Source of the DNA: a virus
Length of the DNA: 64,000 nucleotides
IMG/VR virus record: IMGVR_UViG_3300030618_000012
Location: 1 to 64,000 of that record
Strand: one strand, 5' to 3'
This document shows, piece by piece, positions 26,075-33,450 of the stretch. Each line of letters opens with the position of its first letter. Position 1 is the stretch's first letter. The position numbers and the translations under genes are program-made. A model generated the notes under the pieces. The model was not told the DNA's origin. It made no database searches and worked only from the letters and a program-made list of their open reading frames with translations.

Positions 26075-26393
26075 ATTTCGGGAAGAGCGCGACGAAGCTC
26101 GCATGCGCTTGCGAACGGAAATATTTCGTCAGACGCTAGACCAGTCATCGCGGGGTCGATCCGTCTGGAGATCGTTCCTCGCGATGGGCGATCAGGCTCT
26201 ACATACTAGCGTCGGAACCCCACGTAGCGCCAAGGAGAGGTGGCGTGATGCGTATCGCGATACTCGAAAACGCGATAGGGAGATTTGCAAGTCGATTTCA
26301 AGCATTACAAGCCAATGGATGTCAACGTACGTCAAATGCATCGTTGCGCCGCGCAAGATAGATTCATTGCTAGGTCGACCTAGTGGTTTTTAG
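26055..26393 (+). CDS. Unknown 112-residue basic protein
   Basis: GAGGGGCGG lies 4 bases before this ATG (MINGLLEFREERDEARMRLR), which fixes the start. Basic and helical; resembles the 25133 product in style (short, Arg-rich, Ser/Ile ending), so the 25.1-26.4 kb genes may be an old duplication of a gene pair. That link is by eye only. Confidence 0.6.
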   Translation: MINGLLEFREERDEARMRLRTEIFRQTLDQSSRGRSVWRSFLAMGDQALHTSVGTPRSAKERWRDAYRDTRKRDREICKSISSITSQWMSTYVKCIVAPRKIDSLLGRPSGF

Positions 26394-26418
26394 AATTGTC
26401 GACGCGTTTCGATTGATG
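26391..26418 (+). promoter_or_regulatory. TCGA-pair promoter, weak
   Basis: TAGAAT, 16 bases, TTGATG, with TCGACGCGTTTCGA in the spacer. The first hexamer overlaps the TAG stop of the gene before. The -10 is poor, so the assignment rests on the TCGA-N6-TCGA core. Confidence 0.45.
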
Positions 26419-26469
26419 TAGTATCGGGTCTCGTCGACGTTGTTCGACTTTTATAGAAAGGAACAGAAA

Positions 26470-26919
26470 ATGAAAGAATTTCCACTGTCAATACTTCGCG
26501 AAGCAAACATCAAGCGTCTTCCGCAGTTTCGCGATCGCCAAGGAAACCTTGCACACACGCATCCGCAGGGGAAGTGCTGGTCGCCGGATCGATGGATGAA
26601 TGCTGTAACCGGCGAAGTGGGCGAACTTGCTGGCGAGCTTAAAAAGGCTGCGCGCGGTGACTATGGCCTGGATACGCGGTACGCGATGGACCATAACGTC
26701 GACGCCATTCCTGAATCCGTCAAGTTAAAGATCGCTCAAGAAATGGCCGACGTGGTTACATACCTTGATTTGCTGGCGATTCAATTCGACATCGATCTAG
26801 GTCAGGCGATCAAGGATAAGTTCAACATCGTTTCGGGACGCGTCAACTCGTCGATTTGCATCGTCGAGTTTTCCGACGGAACGTTTGTTGTTTCCGACGG
26901 CAACGAAATCCCCTTCTGA
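26470..26919 (+). CDS. MazG-like nucleotide pyrophosphohydrolase
   Basis: 149 residues from the ATG after AGAAAGGAACAGAAA. The core NAVTGEVGELAGELKKAARG with EVGELxxELKK, then IAQEMADVVTYLDLLAIQFD and AIKDKFNIVSGRV, matches all-alpha MazG NTP pyrophosphohydrolases, with metal-binding ExxE...ExxD residues. These enzymes hydrolyse NTPs or (p)ppGpp-related alarmones; phages use them to keep host metabolism in a growth state. The C-terminal 20 residues (VEFSDGTFVVSDGNEIPF) are an extra beta strand pair. Confidence 0.85.
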   Translation: MKEFPLSILREANIKRLPQFRDRQGNLAHTHPQGKCWSPDRWMNAVTGEVGELAGELKKAARGDYGLDTRYAMDHNVDAIPESVKLKIAQEMADVVTYLDLLAIQFDIDLGQAIKDKFNIVSGRVNSSICIVEFSDGTFVVSDGNEIPF

Positions 26920-26928
26920 CCGGTTTAT

Positions 26929-27312
26929 ATGGCCCGCTTTCACTGCCGTTGCCGTCACTGTCGCACGCGTCGGGTGCTGAAGCAACACCCAACCGGGTAC
27001 ACGGCTGTTCCGCAGTGCCGCGTGTGTGGAAAACGCTTCTATACGTTCAAAAACAAGCTGGTCGGTCCTATATTCGTCGTCGACAAATGGATGCAGCGCC
27101 GTACGAAGAAGAATCGCGCAATGGGCTGTATGTGCATCGGCTATAAATGGGAAGGTAACATGACCGGAGCCATGCATCGTCGCGGCTCGAAGCAATGCTG
27201 GTTCAGGGCGAACGGCGATCAACGCGTGTACGGTGACTCGGATTATTTTATGGACCCTGACATAGAAAGGATGGATTATGAAAGCAACACAGAAGTTTTA
27301 CGCGCGGCCTGA
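26929..27312 (+). CDS. Zinc-ribbon protein of unknown function
   Basis: 127 residues with two Cys pairs up front (CRCRHCRTRR and CRVCGKRFY), a WMQRRTKKNRAMGCMCIGY segment and MTGAMHRRGSKQCWF. This is the pattern of a common phage family with Cys/His-rich ends (GYxxxHRxGSxxC). Metal binding likely; function unknown. No clear ribosome site. It overlaps the next gene by 35 bases. Confidence 0.7.
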   Translation: MARFHCRCRHCRTRRVLKQHPTGYTAVPQCRVCGKRFYTFKNKLVGPIFVVDKWMQRRTKKNRAMGCMCIGYKWEGNMTGAMHRRGSKQCWFRANGDQRVYGDSDYFMDPDIERMDYESNTEVLRAA

Positions 27313-27508
27313 TAAAGCGCCGACGACCGAAGTCGTACCCGTACTCGCGAATCACGCGGTCGACGGCGATCGCGGCGTGAACCTTCGCTTTATCGCCGTC
27401 GGTGAAAGCGCAGCATCCGGCGAAATGCATGTTCGCATGTCGAGCTTCGAAGCGCTGTCGCTCGCGGCTGAAATCGTGCTGAAGGTTGCGCGAGCGAAAG
27501 TGTTCTAA
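27278..27508 (+). CDS. Unknown 76-residue protein
   Basis: AGAAAGGATGGATT lies before the ATG although this is inside the gene before it, so it has its own strong ribosome site. Has VNLRFIAVGESAASGEMHVR and a helical end. Not recognised. Confidence 0.65.
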   Translation: MKATQKFYARPDKAPTTEVVPVLANHAVDGDRGVNLRFIAVGESAASGEMHVRMSSFEALSLAAEIVLKVARAKVF

Positions 27509-27888
27509 TGCAACGCGCCTTTACGCTAGATGGCTGGGGTAATGGCCCGCTCTTCGCACCTGTCGTGAAGCAAAGACCGCTCGCACGCCCGAAAGGTCTT
27601 CAGGGTACGGTTAGAAGGCGTCAGGAGAGGGGGCGTACGCCTCGCTGGGCCGATCGGAAGGCAATGGCGGCAATCTACCGTCAAGCGCGCCTGTTGACCC
27701 GTCTAACGGGCGAATTATGGGTCGTTGACCATATCGTTCCACTGTTCGGAAAGTACAACGGCGCCCATATCGTGAACGGCTTGCATTGGGAAGGGAACAT
27801 GCGGGTCGTTCATTGGCGTGAAAACGCACTCAAGGGGAATTTTGAATGGCCCGATATGCCGGTTAAACAGTTAGAGTTTTTACTCTAA
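27508..27888 (+). CDS. HNH endonuclease-like protein
   Basis: 126 residues. WVVDHIVPLFGKYNGAHIVN then GLHWEGNMRVVHWRENALKG fits the HNH pattern: DH, then GLH, N and a late N/K as metal and phosphate ligands. The front is basic (RRRQERGRTPRWADRKAMAA). It may be a free-standing homing nuclease or a phage packaging or recombination nuclease; there is no DNA-binding repeat. The TAA stop is formed by the CTCTAA arm of the terminator hairpin. Confidence 0.7.
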   Translation: MQRAFTLDGWGNGPLFAPVVKQRPLARPKGLQGTVRRRQERGRTPRWADRKAMAAIYRQARLLTRLTGELWVVDHIVPLFGKYNGAHIVNGLHWEGNMRVVHWRENALKGNFEWPDMPVKQLEFLL

Positions 27889-27893
27889 TTTGG
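27871..27893 (+). terminator. TTAGAG/CTCTAA terminator
   Basis: TTAGAG, a 6-base loop, CTCTAA, then TTT. The stem lies in the last codons of the HNH gene and holds its stop. Cassette copy next to the outer-membrane protein gene. Confidence 0.7.
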
Positions 27894-27897
27894 GCGA

Positions 27898-27926
27898 TTG
27901 ACGTCGAGAAAGGTCGAGAATACTAT
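27898..27926 (+). promoter_or_regulatory. TCGA-spacer promoter of the outer-membrane protein gene
   Basis: TTGACG, 17 bases, TACTAT, the best sigma70 match among the cassettes. The spacer is TCGAGAAAGGTCGA plus GAA. Confidence 0.75.
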
Positions 27927-27979
27927 TCGTCTAACGGTTCGCAACGTGCGTTCCGATCCACAGAAAGGAATAGAAAGAA

Positions 27980-28648
27980 ATGAAAAAGATCGCTTTCGCC
28001 GTTGCAGTCGCCTTCGCTTCGATCAATGCCCACGCAGACGACTGGATGCCGCGCATTCAGGTCGGTTCCGGCTATCAGTTCTCTAAGGACATGGGCGATG
28101 GAACCTGGATTCAGCAAGGCGCATTCAACAATCACGAGCAGACAAACGGCGCGGCGTTATCGATTGGACTCACGGGTCGTATCTGGACTAGCGGTCCATG
28201 GTCGGTCGACTATCACCTTGACTATGTGTATTACGGCCAGCAGTCGGCCAGTGTCGACGGCGTTCCCGACAACCAGTACAACGCGCAAACCCATCGCATT
28301 GTCGGATATCAGGGTGAACGCCTGAGCCCGTTTAACGGTCAAGGCCACGTTCAAGGTATTCCGCTCACGCTCGATATCGGCTACACGTACAACGGATGGC
28401 GCGTATCGGCTGAAGGCGGCGCTTGGGAGTACTGGAATACGTGGCACGAGTCGCTGTATGATCTGTCGAACCAATGGGTCGACCTTTCTCACGTCACCAA
28501 GCCGCAGACTGGATTCGTCGTTGGCGCTCGCGTCGAGCATGGCCCGCTGTCGCTGTCGTACCGGTACTACCAAGTCAAAGAACAGTGGAATCCGCAACCG
28601 GGACTTGTGACAGGTACTCAAATGCTCATGCTACAGTACAAGTTCTAA
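27980..28648 (+). CDS. Phage-encoded outer-membrane beta-barrel protein
   Basis: 222 residues with a Sec signal peptide (MKKIAFAVAVAFASINAHA, cut before DDW). The mature part alternates residues as in transmembrane strands (YHLDYVYYGQQ, LTLDIGYTYNGWRVSAEG, GARVEHGPLSLSYRYYQVK) and ends MLMLQYKF, with the terminal Phe that the BAM machinery recognises. It has its own promoter cassette, so it may be made separately from its neighbours. Similar phage proteins act in superinfection exclusion or change host surface properties. Whether it masks this phage's receptor is unknown. Structure call is strong, role is inference. Confidence 0.85.
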   Translation: MKKIAFAVAVAFASINAHADDWMPRIQVGSGYQFSKDMGDGTWIQQGAFNNHEQTNGAALSIGLTGRIWTSGPWSVDYHLDYVYYGQQSASVDGVPDNQYNAQTHRIVGYQGERLSPFNGQGHVQGIPLTLDIGYTYNGWRVSAEGGAWEYWNTWHESLYDLSNQWVDLSHVTKPQTGFVVGARVEHGPLSLSYRYYQVKEQWNPQPGLVTGTQMLMLQYKF

Positions 28649-28669
28649 ACTCTGTAAGGACTGTTTATC

Positions 28670-28879
28670 ATGCCAGAAAGAAAACTTTTGTCGATCTTTG
28701 TCGAGTGGCGCGATGAAAAGGGCGATCGCGATTCGGTCACGTACTACGCCGAAACGCTTGGGGATTCACGCGCCAGGCTTCGTGCTGCGCAACGGGTCGA
28801 GATTTGTCGATCGTCTCAGTTCGTGATCACCGCGTATCGTTTCGAACATAGCGACGGTTCGGTAACCAACGCTATTTAG
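28670..28879 (+). CDS. Unknown 69-residue protein
   Basis: TAAGGA 9 bases before the ATG. Starts MPERKLLSIFVEWRDEKGDR; small beta-alpha type (VTYYAETLGDSRARLRAAQR). The TAG stop lies in the TTAGAG arm of the next terminator. Shares the outer-membrane gene's transcript. Confidence 0.65.
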   Translation: MPERKLLSIFVEWRDEKGDRDSVTYYAETLGDSRARLRAAQRVEICRSSQFVITAYRFEHSDGSVTNAI

Positions 28880-28897
28880 AGTCTTTCCTCTAATTTT
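28876..28897 (+). terminator. TTAGAG/CTCTAA terminator
   Basis: TTAGAG, 6-base loop, CTCTAA and TTTT. The TAG stop of the gene before it is in the first arm. Confidence 0.75.
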
Positions 28898-28901
28898 CAG
28901 G

Positions 28902-28930
28902 TTCCGTTCGTCGAGATTGTTCGATAAGAT
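28902..28930 (+). promoter_or_regulatory. TCGA-spacer promoter
   Basis: TTCCGT, 17 bases, TAAGAT, spacer with TCGAGATTGTTCGA. A CGTTCGTCGA / TCGACGAACG inverted repeat spans the promoter (28906-28955) and could be bound by a dimeric factor or form RNA structure. Confidence 0.65.
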
Positions 28931-28979
28931 TCTTTCACGGTCGACGAACGGCCGGAACCTAGAAAGGAATAGAAAGATC

Positions 28980-29231
28980 ATGGACAAGATTCGGATTACG
29001 CCGCTCGACACGAAAAATCTTGACGAAATTACCTTGGTCGATCCACTAATTACCGCGTTTCGCAACGCGATGCGCTTCGGAAACTCCACGGTTATCGCGA
29101 TGATCAAGGGTTCTCCGTACATTTTCTTCGTCGAAAAATCTTCTCTTGGGCTCGACAAGTTTTACGCCCGACTGCTGAATGAGAACGGCGAAATCGTTGC
29201 AATCTGCGACTTCGACAGTTTCGATATGTAA
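28980..29231 (+). CDS. Unknown 83-residue protein
   Basis: AGAAAGGAATAGAAAGATC precedes the ATG (MDKIRITPLDTKNLDEITLV). A longer frame through the promoter is not used. Mixed alpha/beta, ending IVAICDFDSFDM. Single-gene unit between cassette promoter and terminator. Confidence 0.75.
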   Translation: MDKIRITPLDTKNLDEITLVDPLITAFRNAMRFGNSTVIAMIKGSPYIFFVEKSSLGLDKFYARLLNENGEIVAICDFDSFDM

Positions 29232-29238
29232 ATCAACC

Positions 29239-29260
29239 GGGCGCCGCGAGCGCCCATTTC
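29239..29260 (+). terminator. Rho-independent terminator
   Basis: GGGCGC, 5-base loop, GCGCCC, then ATTTCTTT, 7 bases after the stop of the gene before. Confidence 0.65.
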
Positions 29261-29281
29261 TTTCGTTTTGGAGAACGAACC

Positions 29282-29575
29282 ATGCGCACTGGACCTAACT
29301 TCCGATCGCTTCAAATCCTGCTGAAGACCCGCGAGCAGCGTCGCGTCGACGAAGCGTTCGACGAAGCGTTCGACGATGTCACATACGATCGCTCACGCGC
29401 CGTCGAACTGGCGAAACTCGAAGACGCCGAAAAGGCGTATCACCTTTCGGCTCAATTCCGCCTTGACGTGATTCAGGAACTGATCGACGAAGGCCGCACA
29501 CGCCAGCAAGCGGAAGGCATGACGCGGGATCAAGCGCGCCTGTTCCGTGAAGCACAACGCCTGGGCGCAATGTGA
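29282..29575 (+). CDS. Unknown 97-residue helical protein
   Basis: TTTTGGAGAACGAACC before the ATG. Acidic helical, with a short internal repeat VDEAFDEAFDD and KLEDAEKAYHLSAQFRLDVI. Coiled-coil likely. It overlaps the DUF1643 gene by 4 bases (GTGA), which suggests linked roles. Confidence 0.65.
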   Translation: MRTGPNFRSLQILLKTREQRRVDEAFDEAFDDVTYDRSRAVELAKLEDAEKAYHLSAQFRLDVIQELIDEGRTRQQAEGMTRDQARLFREAQRLGAM

Positions 29576-30075
29576 ACAGCGGCGCAACCATAAGCGAGTG
29601 CGGTCTGTACCGGATGGACCTGTTCCGCATTGTTAGCAAACCAACGGCAGAGCCGATCGAGATAGTTTACGTTGGTGTGAATCCGTCGACGGCCGGTCCT
29701 TTAAATGACGACCAGACCATCGCAAAACTTCGCGAGTTCACGAGGCGATCTGGCGCCTTCAAGTTCTCTATTGTCAATCTGTTCGCCTATCGCTCGACCG
29801 ACGTAAAGGAACTCGCCAAGGTTTCGGACCCGGTCGGAAAATTGAACAACAGGGCTATTAGCGATGCGCTCGCGCGCTCGGATATCGTCGTCCCAATGTG
29901 GGGGTCGCGGAACAAGCTTCCGAAGGTTCTATGGCCGCGCATCGATGAAGTTGTCGACGGGATTCGACGCTCGAACAAGCTGGTTATGACGTTCGGATTC
30001 ACAAAGACCGGCGACCCTAAACACCCTTTGATGCTTGGGTACGACACCAAGCTAACACTATGGAACCTGGAATGA
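29572..30075 (+). CDS. DUF1643 family protein
   Basis: 167 residues from a GTG start. IVYVGVNPSTAGPLNDDQTI, then FSIVNLFAYRSTDVKELAKV, VVPMWGSRNKLPKV and TKTGDPKHPLMLGYD give the full DUF1643 pattern (NPSTA, NDDxTI, NLFAYRAT, WG, GxPxHPLxL). The family occurs in phages and mobile elements; biochemical role is not established. Family call is strong. Confidence 0.85.
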   Translation: MNSGATISECGLYRMDLFRIVSKPTAEPIEIVYVGVNPSTAGPLNDDQTIAKLREFTRRSGAFKFSIVNLFAYRSTDVKELAKVSDPVGKLNNRAISDALARSDIVVPMWGSRNKLPKVLWPRIDEVVDGIRRSNKLVMTFGFTKTGDPKHPLMLGYDTKLTLWNLE

Positions 30076-30278
30076 AATTCGCATCTAGCCTTTGGCTCGT
30101 TAGCGTCTATGCTGAAAGATCACACACGAATCCTTCGTGGACGACAAACGTACGAGCGACGAGCAAGCATGGCGCGATCATTTGCGCCATGACCGTTTAT
30201 CAAGGGGCGATTGGTCGCATCGAGTGCGAGCCTTTCGACGGATACGGCGAAGCGTCGCCGGAATGGACGGGCGAATGA
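30072..30278 (+). CDS. Unknown 68-residue protein
   Basis: ATGA overlap with the DUF1643 stop fixes the start at MKFASSLWLVSVYAERSHTN. Contains GAIICAMTVYQGAIGRIEC. It overlaps the next gene by 4 bases. Not recognised. Confidence 0.6.
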   Translation: MKFASSLWLVSVYAERSHTNPSWTTNVRATSKHGAIICAMTVYQGAIGRIECEPFDGYGEASPEWTGE

Positions 30279-30502
30279 AGTCCGATCTTAAAGAAGGCGA
30301 CACACCGCCGGAAGACGTTGGCGAGATTTACGCCGACATGCACCTTCAGTTCGAGGCGCGGTATCCGACGGCGTCGCACCGCAAGATCGCGACAATGGTC
30401 GCCGTTCACTATATCGAAGAGTCGTTGCGCGTTACGCGCGAACGTGACTTGCTTCAGCTTGCGTTCGATAACCTGAAGGAGGCGGCGAAGTCGGTCGATT
30501 AG
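30275..30502 (+). CDS. Unknown 75-residue helical protein
   Basis: ATGA overlap start (MKSDLKEGDTPPEDVGEIYA). The rest is helical (FEARYPTASHRKIATMVAVH, LLQLAFDNLKEAAKS). The TAG stop lies in the TTAGAG arm of the next hairpin. Confidence 0.65.
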   Translation: MKSDLKEGDTPPEDVGEIYADMHLQFEARYPTASHRKIATMVAVHYIEESLRVTRERDLLQLAFDNLKEAAKSVD

Positions 30503-30515
30503 AGTGTTTCCTCTA
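30499..30515 (+). terminator. TTAGAG/CTCTA hairpin
   Basis: TTAGAG, 6-base loop, CTCTA then TT. Weaker copy of the cassette terminator, overlapping the stop of the gene before. Confidence 0.5.
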
Positions 30516-30544
30516 TTGCGCCGGTCGACGCTTGTCGATAGTAT
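30516..30544 (+). promoter_or_regulatory. TCGA-spacer promoter
   Basis: TTGCGC, 17 bases, TAGTAT. The spacer holds TCGACGCTTGTCGA. A further TTGCGCCGGTC / GACCGGCGCAA inverted repeat (30516-30571) encloses the promoter. Confidence 0.7.
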
Positions 30545-30588
30545 TCGTTCACGGTCGCGTGACCGGCGCAACGCAGAAAGGAACAGAA

Positions 30589-30768
30589 ATGCGTACTTTT
30601 GACGATCATAGCGGCTTGCTCAAGACCCTGGATGAAAAGCACTTCAGCGAGTTTCGCACGAAGCACGGCGCAATCCTGTTCATCGTCGGCTGTGCGCTTG
30701 TAGGCCTCCTGGTTCCCCTGTGCGGTGTTCTGTGCTTCACTAACTGGCTCGACCCGCTCTTTCACTGA
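30589..30768 (+). CDS. Small membrane protein
   Basis: 59 residues after AGAAAGGAACAGAA. A polar front (MRTFDDHSGLLKTLDEKHFS) and one membrane helix (ILFIVGCALVGLLVPLCGVL). Directly behind a strong cassette promoter. Function unknown. Confidence 0.7.
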   Translation: MRTFDDHSGLLKTLDEKHFSEFRTKHGAILFIVGCALVGLLVPLCGVLCFTNWLDPLFH

Positions 30769-30771
30769 ATC

Positions 30772-30957
30772 ATGACCGCGAGCCTGCTAGACGACGATTC
30801 AATAAGCCTGGTCCGCAAGTTCGTTGCGGTCTTTGGCGCCGACGCGTACGAACGCCTGTGCGACAAGTTCGCCGGGCAACCGGACGAGCGTTTAATCTCA
30901 ACCATGAAAAGGGCCTTGTATGGCGACCCGCAAGAAACCGATCCCCGTACCGATTGA
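30772..30957 (+). CDS. Unknown 61-residue protein
   Basis: Starts MTASLLDDDSISLVRKFVAV, helical with KFAGQPDERLISTMKRALYG. It overlaps the next gene by 38 bases, an unusually long overlap in this cluster. Confidence 0.6.
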   Translation: MTASLLDDDSISLVRKFVAVFGADAYERLCDKFAGQPDERLISTMKRALYGDPQETDPRTD

Positions 30958-31183
30958 AGACGCGCGCTTCATTGCGCATGGCGTAACCGACCCGGAACTT
31001 ACCGAGGCCCGTACGAAGGGCTATTCGGTCGCGTTCCTGTACGAGACGAAGGGTATATCGCTCGACGAATGGCAAAAGGTCTGGTTTGCATTCCGCCCCT
31101 CGAAAGAAGAGGAAATGGAGCGGACCATGTCCGAAGCCGTCCGCACAGGCAACGCCCGCAACCCCGTTCGAATCGAGTTTTGA
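30920..31183 (+). CDS. Unknown 87-residue protein
   Basis: Starts MATRKKPIPVPIEDARFIAH and contains GYSVAFLYETKGISLDEWQK. AAAAGGGCCTTGT lies before the ATG inside the gene before. No family recognised. Confidence 0.65.
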   Translation: MATRKKPIPVPIEDARFIAHGVTDPELTEARTKGYSVAFLYETKGISLDEWQKVWFAFRPSKEEEMERTMSEAVRTGNARNPVRIEF

Positions 31184-31185
31184 TC

Positions 31186-31404
31186 ATGCCAAACACAATC
31201 AGACATACCCATCGCCTCATGCGAATCAAAGACGGCCTGTCGTTCGTCGTCGAAATCGAACTGAACATTGATGAAATCGCACAGTCGCTGGCGGCACGCG
31301 CGATCGAGTCGAAGAGTCAGAAGTCGCAAGCCTTGAACGGCGATATCAAATGCAGGGTGATTTCTACCGGCGACGATATCCAGAAGAAGACACTACAGGT
31401 TTGA
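31186..31404 (+). CDS. Unknown 72-residue protein
   Basis: ATG 2 bases after the previous stop (MPNTIRHTHRLMRIKDGLSF). VVEIELNIDEIAQSLAARAI is a beta-alpha element. Internal start MRIKDG is possible. Not recognised. Confidence 0.6.
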   Translation: MPNTIRHTHRLMRIKDGLSFVVEIELNIDEIAQSLAARAIESKSQKSQALNGDIKCRVISTGDDIQKKTLQV

Positions 31405-31407
31405 GCC

Positions 31408-31773
31408 GTGGCAAAGGACCGTTCAGACTATCTCTTTACGCGCAAGACCATTCGAGAGAGTATCCCCCTCAGAAGTGGCCTTGAGGCCCGCGAGATAGCG
31501 GCTGTGAGCGGTTACTCGCTGATTTCTGTACGCAGGGTCATTGCAGAACTAAAAGCCGCTGGTGACGTCTTCATCATTAGCTGGAAGGTCGAGCGAGACG
31601 AGGAAGGATTTCCAACAGGCCAGCCGCGAGCACTTTATGCGCGTGGTGCGAAACGACCGGATGCACCGCGACCGGCGCCGATACCTAAGCCGCTTGTTTA
31701 CAAGCGCTATCGCGGGCGACGTGATCGCAAGCGCATTCACTTACGTTTATTTGGGGATGTCAATGAGTCTTGA
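31408..31773 (+). CDS. Winged-helix DNA-binding protein
   Basis: 121 residues from GTG. LEAREIAAVSGYSLISVRRV then IAELKAAGDVFIISWKVERD reads as helix-turn-helix plus wing (AREIA...SxxSVRRVIAxL). The basic C-terminus (KRYRGRRDRKRIHLRLFG) could add DNA contacts. It is a candidate regulator of the repeated TCGA promoters, though this is only a suggestion. It overlaps the methyltransferase-like gene by 11 bases. Confidence 0.7.
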   Translation: MAKDRSDYLFTRKTIRESIPLRSGLEAREIAAVSGYSLISVRRVIAELKAAGDVFIISWKVERDEEGFPTGQPRALYARGAKRPDAPRPAPIPKPLVYKRYRGRRDRKRIHLRLFGDVNES

Positions 31774-32512
31774 AGAATTGATGAATAGCATGGCCGGAAA
31801 TCTGTTGTTCCGCTCGAACCGGTTCAAGGGAACGGTCATTGCGCTGTGCAATCTGACGACGAACTTCGTCGAGCCGTGGATTGTTGGCGGATACCTCGTG
31901 ATCATGGTCGACCCGCAGCACGAGCGCACGTACTTTGACGGCTTCGCGGTGTATCGCATCAAGTCGACGATTCTCGAAGCGCTTCCCTTCCTTCGTCGCG
32001 CCATGATGCAAACGAAAGTCGTTTTCGTCGCTGGCTTTCCGCCTTGCACCGATATGGCGGTGAGCGGGGCTCGCTGGTTCGAGCACAAGCGCAAGCTTGA
32101 CTCGATGTTTCAGGCGAAGGCGGTCGCGGTTGCCGAACAGTGTCGAATGGTTGGCGAGCTATCCGGCGCACCGTACCTTGTCGAGCAACCTGTAAGCGTG
32201 CTATCGCGTGTTTTTGGTAAGCCGCAGCATAGCTTTCATCCATGGCAATACACAGCCTACTGCGACGAGGACAATTACACGAAGCGTACGAACCTATGGA
32301 CGGGCAACGGCTTCGTCATGCCTGGTCCGAGTCGCTTCCCTGATACGCCAGCGCCCGATGACCGCATTCATAAAGCGCCGCCGGGAGAAGATCGAGCGAA
32401 CTTCCGCAGCGCAACGCCAAAGGGCTTCGCGCGAGCGGTCTATTGCCACAATGCACCGCATATTGTCGAAATGCGTCGACTGGAAATGGAAGCTTACCCG
32501 GACTCCCTGTAA
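31763..32512 (+). CDS. C5-cytosine methyltransferase-like protein
   Basis: 249 residues from ATG 31763, 7 bases after TTGGGG. VVFVAGFPPCTDMAVSGARW has the PPC motif IV with the catalytic Cys; YLVEQPVSVLSRVFGKPQHS stands where motif VI (ENV) is expected, with Gln for Asn; then YTKRTNLWTGNGFVMP. The glycine-rich SAM-binding motif I near the N-terminus is not evident. It belongs to a phage family often annotated as DNA cytosine methyltransferase. It may modify phage DNA or a nucleotide, or be a degenerate enzyme. Confidence 0.65.
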   Translation: MSLEELMNSMAGNLLFRSNRFKGTVIALCNLTTNFVEPWIVGGYLVIMVDPQHERTYFDGFAVYRIKSTILEALPFLRRAMMQTKVVFVAGFPPCTDMAVSGARWFEHKRKLDSMFQAKAVAVAEQCRMVGELSGAPYLVEQPVSVLSRVFGKPQHSFHPWQYTAYCDEDNYTKRTNLWTGNGFVMPGPSRFPDTPAPDDRIHKAPPGEDRANFRSATPKGFARAVYCHNAPHIVEMRRLEMEAYPDSL

Positions 32513-32625
32513 TGGAAGATACCCTCACAACCGCCGGTTGCCTTGTGGTGATCATTCTTGTCTGCTGGATTTTCGCGGAAGGAATAAATCTCTTCGGGCG
32601 CTGGCTGTGGAGCAGGAAACGATGA
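32512..32625 (+). CDS. 37-residue membrane peptide
   Basis: TAATG coupling to the gene before. METLTT-like front then LVVIILVCWIFAEGINLFGR, one membrane helix and a basic end (LWSRKR). The next gene overlaps its stop, so it lies in a translated chain. Function unknown. Confidence 0.55.
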   Translation: MEDTLTTAGCLVVIILVCWIFAEGINLFGRWLWSRKR

Positions 32626-32978
32626 GAACGCAAGACCTTGAACGAGCTATTGTCCAGTGTAAGAAATTCTTTGTCAGTCCTAAGCATGGTCGCGCCGTCT
32701 ATGAGTACAGCGATATTCGTGAGGTGCTCGCGACGAACAAGGTCGACGCGACAAAGATTACTAACGGAATGATGGGTCGCATGATCGCCAGATTTGGCGG
32801 GTTTGTTCTCCATCAGTCGACGATCGGCGGTAGAACTGTTTCGACGGTTCAGGCCGCGCCGGAACGTATCGAGCAATTGCGCAAGCTGGTGTCGAGCTAC
32901 GTCGACAAGCCGTCAAAAGGGTCGAACGGCGTGCGTTTTGGCGCCGGTCCAAAATACTCAACAAGGGCGAGGTTCTAA
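32622..32978 (+). CDS. Unknown 118-residue protein, possibly nucleic-acid binding
   Basis: AGGAAACG before the ATG (MRTQDLERAIVQCKKFFVSP). YSDIREVLATNKVDATKITN then MMGRMIARFGGFVLHQ looks like a small helical DNA-binding domain with a later basic Gly/Ser tail. Not recognised. Confidence 0.6.
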   Translation: MRTQDLERAIVQCKKFFVSPKHGRAVYEYSDIREVLATNKVDATKITNGMMGRMIARFGGFVLHQSTIGGRTVSTVQAAPERIEQLRKLVSSYVDKPSKGSNGVRFGAGPKYSTRARF

Positions 32979-33196
32979 TGAGTCAGTCGCGCAAGGGTTC
33001 GGCGTTCGAGGCGCTAACCAACATTGCAATCGGAATCGTCGTGTCGATGATCGCGAACGCTACCGTTTTTCCGCTTTTCAACTTCCATCCGTCGGGCTCG
33101 CAAAACTTCGAGATTACGGCAATCTACACCGGCATTTCCTTCGTGCGATCGTACCTGATTCGTCGGATGTGGAATTCCATAGGGACAAGGGTCTAA
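32978..33196 (+). CDS. DUF7220-like two-helix membrane protein
   Basis: 72 residues. SRKGSAFEALTNIAIGIVVS, NATVFPLFNF and YTGISFVRSYLIRRMWN match a phage membrane family (RKGSxxEaltN ... RSYxxRRxFN). Two membrane helices (10-30 and 40-62). Function unknown; family call fairly strong. Confidence 0.75.
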   Translation: MSQSRKGSAFEALTNIAIGIVVSMIANATVFPLFNFHPSGSQNFEITAIYTGISFVRSYLIRRMWNSIGTRV

Positions 33197-33198
33197 TC

Positions 33199-33450
33199 AT
33201 GTATTGGGATTCAGAAGGGGAATGTTTCCGCTACAAGATCACGGAAATTAACTGGTCGGACATCGCCAAGGCGTACGCGCGCTGCAATGCTATCGTCATA
33301 TCGAACATCGTCGGCTGGACCCAGTACGGTTTTCGGGATATTTCGACCGGCGCGACGATCATGGAGACGCGCATAGGTGTAACCTCCTATCGTGCGCTGT
33401 ACGTTGCCATGGTCAAATATGTCGCAAGCAAACAAGGTGCGTCGAAATGA
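33199..33450 (+). CDS. Unknown 83-residue protein
   Basis: ATG 2 bases after the previous stop (MYWDSEGECFRYKITEINWS). Contains ISNIVGWTQYGFRDISTGAT. Beta-rich middle, helical end. It overlaps the next gene by 4 bases. Confidence 0.65.
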   Translation: MYWDSEGECFRYKITEINWSDIAKAYARCNAIVISNIVGWTQYGFRDISTGATIMETRIGVTSYRALYVAMVKYVASKQGASK

